Source: an uncultured Lachnospiraceae bacterium | GTDB lineage: Bacteria > Bacillota > Clostridia > Lachnospirales > Lachnospiraceae | DNA length: 64,000 nt | Assembly (NCBI GenBank): GCA_946614165.1 | Contig: CAMOGQ010000001.1 | Location: forward strand, 52,503-116,502 | Reading direction: 5' to 3' | Shown: in pieces, positions 1 to 9,853 of the stretch | How positions within the stretch are numbered: position 1 is the first letter of the stretch | How the letters are laid out: each line of letters opens with the position of its first letter | Made by a program: the position numbers and the translations under genes | The notes under the pieces: generated by a model | The model's database searches: none | What the model saw: the letters and a program-made list of their open reading frames with translations, nothing else | What the model was told of the DNA's origin: nothing

Positions 1-51
1 GAATAGGGCCGTTTCCGAATAAGCAACATTAACAAAAGGAGTTTTCCGCGT

Positions 52-1425
52 ATGTATCAGATAGAAGATAATAAGGGCTATATAACGGAAGTGGAAGAGG
101 CCTCCGATAAAAAGAAGGCTACCAGAAAGGACCGGATCAAAACCGCCATCATCGTTTTCCTGGTGATCATGCTGATCCTTACCTTTTTCTCCAACACCAT
201 CATGAACCATTCCCTGTCTCAGGTCTCCGTCCAGTATGTGACATCCGGCGAGATCACCCCCAAGGTCAGGGGAGCGGGCCAGGCCGAGGTCACCAATCCC
301 TACAAGCTGATGATCAAGGGCAACCGGACCGTCCGACTGGTGAATGTCAAGGTGGGAGATACCGTAGCCGAGGGAGATATGATCTACCGCCTGAAGAAGA
401 CTTCCTCCGCCGAGCTGGAGGAGGCCAAAAAGAATCTGGCCTCTCTGGAGACGGAGTATGAGAAGGATATGTTCTCCGGCGCCCTTTCCGACGCGGATAT
501 TTCCCGGATCCGTCAGGGCAACTGGCGCAGCACCGACACCATGCAGTCCCAGATGTCCGGCGTGAACGGCCGTCTTTCCAGCGCCCAGGCCAGTGTGGCC
601 TCCGCCAAGAACAAAGTCAACGGCATTACCGGAAACGGCAAAAAGGCCCAGAAGGCCAGGGCCGACGCGGAAGCCGCCCTTTCCCAGTGGGAAGCCTCCG
701 TGGAAAGCATTACGGCGGAGAGAGATCAGCTGATCGAATCCATCAGCGCCGAGATCGACCTTCATGCCAAATATGACGAGATCCAGGAGGTCAGGGCCCA
801 GGTTGAATCCCTTCAGAAGAAGGATACCAGGACCAAGGTCACTTCTCCCATTGCCGGCAGGATCGTTTCCCTGTCCTACAGCGCCGGAGACGAGACCTCT
901 CCCGACGCGGAAGCGGCCGTGATCCAGCCCGAGGGCTCGGCCATGACCGTCCATTTTTCCGTATCCAAGGAACAGGCGGCCAACCTTAAGACCGGAACGG
1001 CCGCAGAGGCCCAGAACGCCTGGTATTACGAAGATTTCAGCGCAAGGCTGGAGGCCATCAACAGGGATCCCGAAAACAAGGACAACAGGATCCTGGTCTT
1101 TTCCGTGGTCTGCCCCGAGGTGGAAGCGGGAGACAACATAGGCCTGACTGTGCCTCAGAATTCCGTCTACTATGACTATATCGTCCCCAATTCGGCCATC
1201 CACGAGGACAATCAGGGCAAGTTCATCCTGATCGTGGAGAGCAAACAGTCCCCCCTGGGCAACCGCTATGTGGCTTCCAGGGTCAACGTGGACGTTCTGG
1301 CCTCGGACGAAAGCGTGTCTGCCATCTCGGCCATTCTGCTGGGATATGAATATGTGATCACCAATGCCACAAAGCCGGTGTCTGCCGGCGAGCAGGTAAG
1401 GCTTGCGGAGGATGCAGATGTCTGA
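52..1425 (+). CDS. HlyD/RND-type periplasmic adaptor (membrane fusion) protein, efflux accessory
   Basis: 457 aa ORF; one N-terminal TM segment, lipoyl/barrel-like halves (VRLVNVKVGDTVAEGDMIYRL ... TKVTSPIAGRIVSLSYSAGDETS) flanking a helical region. Confidence 0.85.
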   Translation: MYQIEDNKGYITEVEEASDKKKATRKDRIKTAIIVFLVIMLILTFFSNTIMNHSLSQVSVQYVTSGEITPKVRGAGQAEVTNPYKLMIKGNRTVRLVNVKVGDTVAEGDMIYRLKKTSSAELEEAKKNLASLETEYEKDMFSGALSDADISRIRQGNWRSTDTMQSQMSGVNGRLSSAQASVASAKNKVNGITGNGKKAQKARADAEAALSQWEASVESITAERDQLIESISAEIDLHAKYDEIQEVRAQVESLQKKDTRTKVTSPIAGRIVSLSYSAGDETSPDAEAAVIQPEGSAMTVHFSVSKEQAANLKTGTAAEAQNAWYYEDFSARLEAINRDPENKDNRILVFSVVCPEVEAGDNIGLTVPQNSVYYDYIVPNSAIHEDNQGKFILIVESKQSPLGNRYVASRVNVDVLASDESVSAISAILLGYEYVITNATKPVSAGEQVRLAEDADV

Positions 1426-2851
1426 TAAAGCAAAAGTCTCCGGGAAACGTTCCCGGCGGACTGCCATCCTGGCCGGAACAGGCCTGTTCTTTCTTCTGCT
1501 GGCAGCCATCATCAGCCTTCTGAAGGGCCGTTTTGCAGCGTCTCTTTATGACCAGAGAGAAGGAGAACGCTGGGGACTGAGCGGCGGCGCTGCCCAGATC
1601 AGCTGCTTCTACGGCAGCGGCCAGGCTCTTAAGGAAGAGGATATCCCGGAGCTGCAGTACCAGCTGGAGGAGATCCTGAAAAACAGATCGATATCTCAGG
1701 AGACCCTGGGCGTTCCGGAGACTGCCAGACTTTTTGCCCTGGGCTACAGCGGCCTGGGACAGGTGGAGATCACCGGAAAGGACAGGACCTTTACCGTGAA
1801 CGCGGTGGGAGCGGGAGGAGACTATTTCCTTTTCCATCCCGTAAGGCTCCTGACCGGATCCTATTTTTCCGGAGAAGACCTGATGCACGACAGGATCCTC
1901 ATCGATGAGGAAACGGCCTGGTCCGTGTTCGGATCTCCGGACTGTGTGGGAAAGTCCCTGGACATAAACGGCGTTCCCCACTATATTTCCGGTGTATACC
2001 TGCGGGAGAACGATTCTCTGACCAGGAAGGCGGGCTGCGCCAGATCCATGGTCTATATTTCCTTTGATTCCCTTGCCCGGTACAGCACCGGAGGCTTTGT
2101 GACAGCCGCCTATTCCGAGACCAGCGCGGTCAGGGAAGAGGAAAGCCTGTCAGAGACCGGGGCGGATGTTTCCCCGAACGGGGACATGGCCGAAGCTTCC
2201 TCCGAAGAGGCAGGGGGCGGCATCACCTGCCTGGAAACGGTCCTGCCCAATCCCGTGGAGGGCTATGCCCTGGGGATCATGAAGGAGGCGGCCGGTTCCC
2301 CCTCCGGCATGGTTATGGTGGACAATACCGCCAGATACAGAGACGGCGCCCTGCTGGACCTTTTCCTGGACTTTACCTCCCGGGGCATGCAGACGACGGG
2401 GATTTCCTTCCCCTTCTGGGAGAACAGGGCCAGAGCCTGGGAGAATATTCTTTCCCTGGTCTTTATGGCCTACTGTCTCTGCCTCTTTGCTGCGGCTCTG
2501 GTCCTGGTGATACTGATCGTCACCTGGTACAGAAATAAAAAGTGGAATACCGGCTCTCTGGCGAAAAAGGCCTCCGACTGGTTCTATGACAGACAGGCCG
2601 AGAAGGCAAGGATCGCCGCCATGAGCGGAGACAAGGCTCAAAGGATCTCCGCGGATGAGACGGACCCGGATTTTGACTTCAGTGATCTTGACGATCCGGA
2701 CAGCGACAGCTTTGATTTTTACGATGAAGATGAGGAACCGGACCCTGAAGATCAGTGGGATGCGGCGGAGGATGCTCAGGCTCCCGCCGATGATACAGAA
2801 GGCAGCGTAAACACGTCGGAACACGAGAAAGGTTACGAAAATGAAAAATAA
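1418..2851 (+). CDS. FtsX/MacB-like ABC transporter permease with acidic C-terminal tail
   Basis: N-terminal TM, MacB-PCD-like extracellular domain (DRILIDEETAWSVFGSPDCVGKSLDINGVPHYISGVY), C-terminal TM, then Asp/Glu-rich tail; start at ATG 1418 after GGAGG, overlapping the upstream stop. Confidence 0.65.
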   Translation: MSDKAKVSGKRSRRTAILAGTGLFFLLLAAIISLLKGRFAASLYDQREGERWGLSGGAAQISCFYGSGQALKEEDIPELQYQLEEILKNRSISQETLGVPETARLFALGYSGLGQVEITGKDRTFTVNAVGAGGDYFLFHPVRLLTGSYFSGEDLMHDRILIDEETAWSVFGSPDCVGKSLDINGVPHYISGVYLRENDSLTRKAGCARSMVYISFDSLARYSTGGFVTAAYSETSAVREEESLSETGADVSPNGDMAEASSEEAGGGITCLETVLPNPVEGYALGIMKEAAGSPSGMVMVDNTARYRDGALLDLFLDFTSRGMQTTGISFPFWENRARAWENILSLVFMAYCLCLFAAALVLVILIVTWYRNKKWNTGSLAKKASDWFYDRQAEKARIAAMSGDKAQRISADETDPDFDFSDLDDPDSDSFDFYDEDEEPDPEDQWDAAEDAQAPADDTEGSVNTSEHEKGYENEK

Positions 2852-5234
2852 GAAAAAAGTGATCAGCCTGCTCCTGGCGGGCGTCATGGCTCTGTCCCTG
2901 GCCGGCTGCGGCGGCGGACAGAACGGAGAAGGCGGGGGATCGTCCGATGCGGCTCCTTCTTCCTCTTCCGAGATGAGCACGGCGGTAGCCTCCGGAAAGA
3001 TCGTATATACTGACAGCGAGATCAGGATCGACGAGCTTGACGACCAGGACCTGGTTTACGAGATCTCCTATATGGAGGCTTTCGGAGACGAGATCCGGGG
3101 CTACGGTTTCTACTACGACCTTGAGAACGGCGGCCAGGTGGATTTCCTGTGCAGCTTCAAGAGCGACGGGTCGGATATGAAGATCACCCCTCTGGAACTG
3201 GTATATGACGGCTTCAATACCTATTACAGCAATTATGCCATGGACGGGGAAGGCGGCGTCTACTTCATCAAGCAGACTATGAGCGATACGGAAGAAGGAG
3301 ACGAGGAGCTGACGGAAGAGGAAGAAAATGATCTCTTCTTCGATGCGGAAGAGTCCTTCTCCCTGGTCAAAACGGACGATACGGGCAAGACTGTCTGGTC
3401 CTCGGATATCGAATTTGAAGACGATGACAGCGAATATTCCTATCCCGCCGTCTACGGCCTTGTCTATTCCGGTCAGGCCGGCCTGTACGTTTCCACCTCA
3501 CAGGGCATTCTCAACTACGATCCCAAAAACGGCGATCTGCTGGGGACCCTGGAAGGGTCGGAGGATATGGCCGAGTGCCAGATGCACATCATGGCAGACG
3601 GAAATCTCCTTCTGATCTACAACAACGGCGAAGGCTACAGGTACAGCCTGATCGATGCCGGAACCGGTGAGGCATCCGAGCCGGAAGTCAGTCCCGATAT
3701 CCGCATCGATTACAACTTCAGTATGTTCCCCGGCAGGAATTCCGATCTTCTGCTGACAGATTCCAACGGCATCTACTCCTATAATTTCGGTGACAACGGC
3801 ATGACGGAGATCGTCAACTTCATCGGCTCCGAAATGGATGTCAACTTCGTGGTGTCCATGGCGGAAATGGAAGACGGAAAGATCGCCGTCATGGTCATGG
3901 AAGCCGCCACCGGCCTGCAGAAGCTCCATATCCTGACTCCTGTGGATTCCTCTACCCTCAAGGAGAGGAAAGAACTGAAGCTGTCCTGCTACTACATGGA
4001 CGCCAATGCCCGCAGGGAGATCATCAACTTCAACAAGACCAACGAAGAATACAAGATCATCGTCAATGACTATTCCAAGTTCGACGATGTTTCCAGCATG
4101 GATTACGCTTCCACCTCTCAGGGCGCGGCCCAGTTCAACACGGACATCGTTTCCGGCAACGTTCCGGATATCGTGATCCTGTCGGGAGATATGTTCCCGG
4201 AGAACTATATCAGCAAAGGCATCTTTGAGGATATGGCCCCCTATCTTGAGAAGGATCCGGAGCTGTCCGGCAAGGAATACCTGACCAACATCTTTGAAGC
4301 AGTCAATCCCTGGGGCGGACTCTATGTCCTTTCCCCTTCCTTCACCCTGGCCGCCATGCTGGGCAAGGAAGAGTATATCGGGGACGGCATCGATCTGACC
4401 CAGCTGATCAGACTGGCCGACCAGAAGGGCATCGAATACAAGAACATCTTTACCTTCGAGCTCAGAAATGCCATCCTCTACAATGCCATGATGCTGAACG
4501 GCAGCGAGTTCATCGACCTCTCCAGCGGCAAGTGCCGCTTCGACTCCGATGATTTCATCAATCTTCTGGAGTTTACCAACAAGCTGCCGGCGGACTATTC
4601 CGAGGAGACGGAAGAAGACTACGGCGCCTATGAGTCCTACTACAGGGATGACAGGGCCCTGCTGGCCATGTCCTATCTCTACAGCTTCGATTCCTATAAG
4701 GAAGCCATTCAGGCTACCTTCGGGACCGACGTATCCGTAACGGGATTCCCCTCCGCCGCAAAGAGCACGGCTGCCGTATATCCCGAGCTCAGGATCTGCA
4801 TGTCGGCCACATCCTCCGAAAAAGAGGGCGCATGGCAGTTCATCCGCAGCTTCCTGACGGACGAGTACCAGGAGACCATCTGCAGCAGCGAAATGTCCAC
4901 GGCCTTCCCCGTATCCGTGACCGCTCTGGAAGGCATGGCCAAGGCCTCCACGGAGCAGCAGTACTACACGGACGAGTTCGGACTGGAGCAGCCCGAGAAT
5001 CCTCTGGTGACCGTCGACGGCGTGGATGTGGAACTGGTCCCTCTCAAGAAGAAAGAGGCCCAGAAGCTGGTGGACGTTTTAAAGAGCGCGGACCACACCG
5101 CCTATACCAACTATGAAGTCATGGACATCGTGATCGAAGAAGCCGAATCCTACTGGAACGGAGAAAAGTCCTCCAGGGAAGTGGCGGATATCATTCAGAG
5201 CCGTATTTCCATCTTCATCAACGAGAACAGCTGA
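2841..5234 (+). CDS. Lipoprotein: N-terminal beta-propeller-like region plus C-terminal extracellular solute-binding domain
   Basis: Lipobox LSLAGCGG; C-terminal half resembles family 1 ABC solute-binding proteins ([23 protein letters not shown]...[23 protein letters not shown]). Confidence 0.75.
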   Translation: MKNKKKVISLLLAGVMALSLAGCGGGQNGEGGGSSDAAPSSSSEMSTAVASGKIVYTDSEIRIDELDDQDLVYEISYMEAFGDEIRGYGFYYDLENGGQVDFLCSFKSDGSDMKITPLELVYDGFNTYYSNYAMDGEGGVYFIKQTMSDTEEGDEELTEEEENDLFFDAEESFSLVKTDDTGKTVWSSDIEFEDDDSEYSYPAVYGLVYSGQAGLYVSTSQGILNYDPKNGDLLGTLEGSEDMAECQMHIMADGNLLLIYNNGEGYRYSLIDAGTGEASEPEVSPDIRIDYNFSMFPGRNSDLLLTDSNGIYSYNFGDNGMTEIVNFIGSEMDVNFVVSMAEMEDGKIAVMVMEAATGLQKLHILTPVDSSTLKERKELKLSCYYMDANARREIINFNKTNEEYKIIVNDYSKFDDVSSMDYASTSQGAAQFNTDIVSGNVPDIVILSGDMFPENYISKGIFEDMAPYLEKDPELSGKEYLTNIFEAVNPWGGLYVLSPSFTLAAMLGKEEYIGDGIDLTQLIRLADQKGIEYKNIFTFELRNAILYNAMMLNGSEFIDLSSGKCRFDSDDFINLLEFTNKLPADYSEETEEDYGAYESYYRDDRALLAMSYLYSFDSYKEAIQATFGTDVSVTGFPSAAKSTAAVYPELRICMSATSSEKEGAWQFIRSFLTDEYQETICSSEMSTAFPVSVTALEGMAKASTEQQYYTDEFGLEQPENPLVTVDGVDVELVPLKKKEAQKLVDVLKSADHTAYTNYEVMDIVIEEAESYWNGEKSSREVADIIQSRISIFINENS

Positions 5235-5251
5235 TTGAAAGTGAGTTTTTT

Positions 5252-7069
5252 ATGACAGATAGAAACCAGGAATGCATTCGTAATTTCTGTATCGTAGCCC
5301 ACATAGACCATGGCAAGTCCACCCTGGCGGACAGGATGATCGAGAAGACGGGCCTTCTGACCAGCAGGGAAATGCAGGATCAGGTCCTCGACAACATGGA
5401 TCTGGAAAGGGAACGCGGCATTACGATCAAATCCCAGGCAGTCCGTCTGATCTACAAGGCCAGAAACGGAAAGGAATATACCTTCAACCTGATCGACACC
5501 CCCGGCCACGTCGACTTCAACTATGAGGTCAACCGGTCCCTGGCGGCCTGTGACGGAGCCATCCTGGTGGTGGACGCCACCCAGGGCATCCAGGCCCAGA
5601 CCCTGGCCAATGTCTATCTGGCCCTGGAGCAGGACCTGGACGTATTTCCTGTCATCAACAAGATCGACCTGCCCTCCGCCATGCCGGATGCGGTCAGGAC
5701 CGAGATCGAGGACGTGATCGGCATCGAGGCCGAGGACGCTCCTCTGATCTCTGCCAAGCAGGGCATAGGCATTGAGGACGTGCTGGAAGCCGTGGTGGAA
5801 AAGATCCCGGCTCCGGACGGAGATCCCGAGGCCCCCTTAAAGGCTCTGATCTTCGACTCCCTCTATGATTCCTACAAGGGCGTCATCGTGTTCGTAAGGC
5901 TCAGGGACGGCGTCATCCGCAGAGGGTCCCGGGTCCGCATGATGGCCACCGGCGCCGTGGTGGAAGTGGTGGAAGTGGGCTATTTCGGCCCCGGCCAGTT
6001 CATCCCCTGCGAAGAGCTTTCGGCAGGCATGGTAGGCTATTTTACTGCCTCCATCAAAAATATCCGGGACGCCAGAGTGGGCGATACCGTAACGGAAGAC
6101 GAAAGACCCTGCAGCGAGCCCCTTCCGGGCTACAAATCCCCCCAGCCCATGGTCTACTGCGGCCTTTATCCCGCGGACAGCGCCAGGTATCCGGACCTTC
6201 GGGATGCCTTGGAAAAGCTCCAGCTCAACGACGCCTCCCTTTTCTTCGAGCCCGAGACCTCTCTGGCTCTGGGCTTCGGCTTCCGCTGCGGCTTCCTGGG
6301 ACTCCTCCACATGGAGGTCATCCTGCAGCGTCTGGAGAGAGAGTACGACCTGGATCTGATCTCCACCTCCCCGGGCGTTGTCTACAAGGTCTATAAGACC
6401 GACGGCACCATGATCGAACTGACAAACCCTTCCAACCTGCCCGACGTGACACTGATCGAGCACATGGAGGAGCCCATCGTCAGCGCCGAGATCATGGTCA
6501 CCACCGAGTTCATAGGTCCCATCATGCAGCTCTGTCAGGAACGCAGAGGGGTCTATATTTCTACGGAATACATCGAACAGACCAGGGCAGTCCTTCATTA
6601 TGACCTGCCTCTGAACGAGATCATCTATGACTTCTTCGACGCTCTCAAGTCCAGGTCCAGAGGCTACGCCTCCTTTGACTACGAACTCAAGGGCTATGAG
6701 ACTTCCAGGCTGGTCCGCATGGACATCCTGGTCAACAAGGAGCCCGTGGACGCCCTTTCCTTCATCGTCCACGCGGACGGCGCTTATGAAAGAGGCCGCC
6801 GCATGTGCGAGCGCTTAAAGGACGAGATCCCCAGACAGCTCTTCGACGTGCCCATCCAGGCCGCCGTGGGCGGAAGGATCATTGCAAGAGAGACCATCCG
6901 CCAGCTGCGCAAGGACGTCCTGGCCAAGTGCTACGGCGGTGATATTTCCAGAAAGAAGAAGCTTCTCGAGAAACAGAAAGAAGGCAAGCGCCGGATGCAG
7001 GTGGTAGGAAACGTGGAGATCCCCAAGGAGGCCTTCATGAATGTCCTCAAGCTGGATTCCGGAAACTGA
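5252..7069 (+). CDS. lepA: Elongation factor 4 (LepA) GTPase
   Basis: [38 protein letters not shown] and LepA C-terminal region; 605 aa. Confidence 0.98.
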   Translation: MTDRNQECIRNFCIVAHIDHGKSTLADRMIEKTGLLTSREMQDQVLDNMDLERERGITIKSQAVRLIYKARNGKEYTFNLIDTPGHVDFNYEVNRSLAACDGAILVVDATQGIQAQTLANVYLALEQDLDVFPVINKIDLPSAMPDAVRTEIEDVIGIEAEDAPLISAKQGIGIEDVLEAVVEKIPAPDGDPEAPLKALIFDSLYDSYKGVIVFVRLRDGVIRRGSRVRMMATGAVVEVVEVGYFGPGQFIPCEELSAGMVGYFTASIKNIRDARVGDTVTEDERPCSEPLPGYKSPQPMVYCGLYPADSARYPDLRDALEKLQLNDASLFFEPETSLALGFGFRCGFLGLLHMEVILQRLEREYDLDLISTSPGVVYKVYKTDGTMIELTNPSNLPDVTLIEHMEEPIVSAEIMVTTEFIGPIMQLCQERRGVYISTEYIEQTRAVLHYDLPLNEIIYDFFDALKSRSRGYASFDYELKGYETSRLVRMDILVNKEPVDALSFIVHADGAYERGRRMCERLKDEIPRQLFDVPIQAAVGGRIIARETIRQLRKDVLAKCYGGDISRKKKLLEKQKEGKRRMQVVGNVEIPKEAFMNVLKLDSGN

Positions 7070-7082
7070 GAACGGGAGAGCC

Positions 7083-8216
7083 ATGGATCAGAGCCTTTCC
7101 TTGTATATTCATTTCCCTTTCTGCGTCCGCAAATGCAGGTACTGCGATTTTCTCTCAGGCCCTGCGGACTCTGCGGCCAGGGAGGCATATCTGGGGGCAC
7201 TGGAGAGAGAGATCTCTCTGGTGCCCGAATTTATAGCAAAAAGACCCGTCAGGACCCTCTTTTTCGGAGGAGGGACCCCTTCCCTTATGGAGGAGGACCA
7301 GCTGGCCTTCCTGATGGAGGCTCTGGAGGACAGATTTTCCCTGGAAGAGGGCGCAGAGATCAGCATGGAGGTCAATCCGGGAACGGCGGACCTTGAGAAG
7401 CTGAGGGGCTTTCGGAAGCTGGGCGTAAACCGCCTTTCCATCGGCGTCCAGTCTTTCCATGACGGGGAACTGGCATTGCTTGGCAGGATCCACAGAGGGG
7501 AGGACGCCCTGAGGATCTTTAAGGAAGCCAGGCGGGCGGGCTTTGACAACCTGAATCTGGACCTTATGAGCGCCCTGCCGGGCCAGAGCCCGGAGAGCTG
7601 GCAAGGCAACCTGGAAATAGCCTGCGGCCTGGGACCGGAGCATATCTCCGCCTACAGCCTGATTATAGAAGAGGGGACTCCCTTTGCCTCCATGGACCTG
7701 CCTCCCCTGCCGGACGAGGAAGAGGACAGGCGCATGTACCACGAGACCGGAGAGATCCTTTTATCCCACGGCTATGAGCGCTACGAAATCTCCAACTACG
7801 CAAGGGAAGGCTTTGCCTGCCGCCACAACTGCGTCTACTGGACCTGCAGGGACTATCTGGGACTGGGGCTTGGCGCTTCCTCCCTCATTGGAGAGAGCCG
7901 CTTTGACTGCGTAAGATCCATGAAGGACTATCTGGCGGCGCGCAGATGGGAGGATTTCCATCCGGAAAAGATCCTTCTGACTTCGGAAGACCGGATGGAG
8001 GAATTCATGTTCCTGGGGCTTCGCATGACAGAGGGGATCCGCCTGGCAGAGTTTGAAGAGCGGTTCGGAGTATCCTTTGAAAAGATCTACGGAAAGATTT
8101 CCGGAAAGCACCTGGAAGAGGGCCTTCTGGCAGAGGAAAAAGGAAGGCTTTTTCTGACGGAAAGGGGCCTGGACATAGCCAACTATGTCATGTCCGACTA
8201 TATCCTGGACAGGTAA
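7083..8216 (+). CDS. hemW: Radical SAM heme chaperone HemW (coproporphyrinogen III oxidase-like)
   Basis: LYIHFPFCVRKCRYCDF radical SAM motif, FFGGGTPSLM; start taken at ATG 7083. Confidence 0.93.
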   Translation: MDQSLSLYIHFPFCVRKCRYCDFLSGPADSAAREAYLGALEREISLVPEFIAKRPVRTLFFGGGTPSLMEEDQLAFLMEALEDRFSLEEGAEISMEVNPGTADLEKLRGFRKLGVNRLSIGVQSFHDGELALLGRIHRGEDALRIFKEARRAGFDNLNLDLMSALPGQSPESWQGNLEIACGLGPEHISAYSLIIEEGTPFASMDLPPLPDEEEDRRMYHETGEILLSHGYERYEISNYAREGFACRHNCVYWTCRDYLGLGLGASSLIGESRFDCVRSMKDYLAARRWEDFHPEKILLTSEDRMEEFMFLGLRMTEGIRLAEFEERFGVSFEKIYGKISGKHLEEGLLAEEKGRLFLTERGLDIANYVMSDYILDR

Positions 8217-8346
8217 GGATACTCCCGGGCGGCCCGGCATATGTCTGGCTTTCCTGTTTCTCTTTTCTTTTTCCTTGTCTTTTCCCTCCGGGAGCGAACC
8301 TTTTTGCCTTCTGCACATGCAGGGCGCCATATGGTAACATAGCAGG

Positions 8347-8376
8347 CAGGAACGGACGATCGTTCCTGTCTTTTTT
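8347..8376 (+). terminator. Hairpin with U-rich tail downstream of hemW
   Basis: CAGGAACG-GACGAT-CGTTCCTG followed by TCTTTTTT. Confidence 0.6.
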
Positions 8377-8406
8377 CCTTTTTTCCCCATGCAGGTAATT
8401 ATTCAG

Positions 8407-8433
8407 AAGGAATGGTCTGATCATTCCTTTTTT
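8407..8433 (+). terminator. Second, related hairpin with U-tract upstream of dprA
   Basis: AAGGAATG-GTCTGAT-CATTCCTT followed by TTTT. Confidence 0.6.
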
Positions 8434-8465
8434 AGCGTGCCCTGCGGGGCGGAAGGAGAAAAGAC

Positions 8466-9680
8466 ATGAAAGGAAGAAAGCGTTTCGACCCCTGGGGCCT
8501 CTGGCTGTCTCAGGCAGAGGGAATCGGAAGCGGAACGGCGCTCCGGCTCTTCGGAGCCTTCCGGAAACTTTCCGGTCAGGGAGAAGCCTCCCTGTTTGAA
8601 CTGGCAGCTGCCATGCAAGGCAGCGGCTTTGCAAGGCGGCTGTATGAGATGGGAGAAAGAGATCTCAGGGACCTGGCCCGGACGGGCCTGGGAGAGAGGG
8701 GAGCTGCAAGGGCTGCAGGCATCCTTGAGAAAGCAAAAAGAAGGGGGCCGGAAGAGGCGGAGAGGGACCTGTTATCCAGGGGACTTTCCTTTGTTTCCCT
8801 GGAGGACCCGGAGTATCCGGAAAGGCTCCGCGCCATACCCGACATGCCCCTGGGCCTGTATTATAAGGGGAGGCTGCCGGATCCGGAGAAGCCTTCTGCG
8901 GCCGTCATAGGATCCAGAAGGGCCGACCGCTACGGCCTGGACCAGGCAGGGCGCTTTGCCTCTGCCCTGGCATCGCAGGGCGTAAGCGTCATCAGCGGCA
9001 TGGCTCTCGGGGTGGACGGAGCCGCCGGCAGGGCGGCCCTGCGGGCGGGAGGAGACTCCTTTGCCGTTCTGGGATCCGGAGCGGACGTCTGCTATCCTCC
9101 CGGGAACCGGGACCTTTATGACCTTCTTTCCGGGAGGGGAGGGATCCTTTCCGAATATATGCCGGGGACGCCCGCAAGGCCCGGCCTTTTCCCTCCCCGC
9201 AACCGGATCATCTCGGGCCTCTCGGACCTGATCCTGGTGATCGAAGCCAGGGGAGGATCCGGGACACTGATCACCACGGACTATGCCCTGGCCCAGGGAA
9301 AGGAGGTCTTTGCCCTGCCGGGCCGGGTCACGGATCCTCTCTCGGAGGGCTGCAACCGCCTGATCGCCCAGGGGGCCTCCATGGCCCTGGAGCCCGGAGA
9401 CCTGACAGAGCGATTCTTCGGCATTCCGGCAGGGGATAACAGCTCCGGGAAAAGAAAGGAAAGGGCAATGGATCCGGGCGAAGTCAGGAGCCTTATCCTT
9501 TCCGTCCTTTCGGATCAGAAGCCCATGACGGAAGAGGAGATCCTTCTTCGCTGCGGGAGAAGGTCCCCTGGCCCCGGGGAGAATCTGCGCCCTGCCCTGA
9601 TGCTTCTTATCCTGCAGGACCTGGCGGAGGAAAGAGAGGGAGGATTTATCAGAAAGAGGGGAAAGGAGGAGAGGATCTGA
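8466..9680 (+). CDS. dprA: DNA processing protein DprA/Smf
   Basis: Rossmann-like core AAVIGSRRADRYG, VISGMALGVDGAAGRAAL, GSGADVCYPPGNRDLYD, FPPRNRIISGLSDLILVIEA; C-terminal winged-helix-like tail. Confidence 0.95.
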   Translation: MKGRKRFDPWGLWLSQAEGIGSGTALRLFGAFRKLSGQGEASLFELAAAMQGSGFARRLYEMGERDLRDLARTGLGERGAARAAGILEKAKRRGPEEAERDLLSRGLSFVSLEDPEYPERLRAIPDMPLGLYYKGRLPDPEKPSAAVIGSRRADRYGLDQAGRFASALASQGVSVISGMALGVDGAAGRAALRAGGDSFAVLGSGADVCYPPGNRDLYDLLSGRGGILSEYMPGTPARPGLFPPRNRIISGLSDLILVIEARGGSGTLITTDYALAQGKEVFALPGRVTDPLSEGCNRLIAQGASMALEPGDLTERFFGIPAGDNSSGKRKERAMDPGEVRSLILSVLSDQKPMTEEEILLRCGRRSPGPGENLRPALMLLILQDLAEEREGGFIRKRGKEERI

Positions 9681-9780
9681 CGGGACGGCGGATCTCCTGC
9701 AGAGCCCCGCGCCATCCTCTGCTTTATGCTTTTTTCTTCTTCACTGCCCGGGCTTATACCACATGCTTCTTTTTTAATTC

Positions 9781-9809
9781 TTTACATTGGAATATAAAAA
9801 ATGTAGAAT
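9781..9809 (+). promoter_or_regulatory. Predicted sigma-A promoter for hisS
   Basis: TTTACA - 17 bp - TAGAAT, 45 bp upstream of ATG 9854. Confidence 0.6.
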
Positions 9810-9853
9810 GAATAGTTGTGAAATTGCCCAAGGCAGAGAGGAAATATACCGAA

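Noticed and set aside
9690-9853. Possible T-box leader for hisS
   Set aside because: Leader is short, with no T-box motif or specifier stem visible; only a simple sigma-A promoter is supported.
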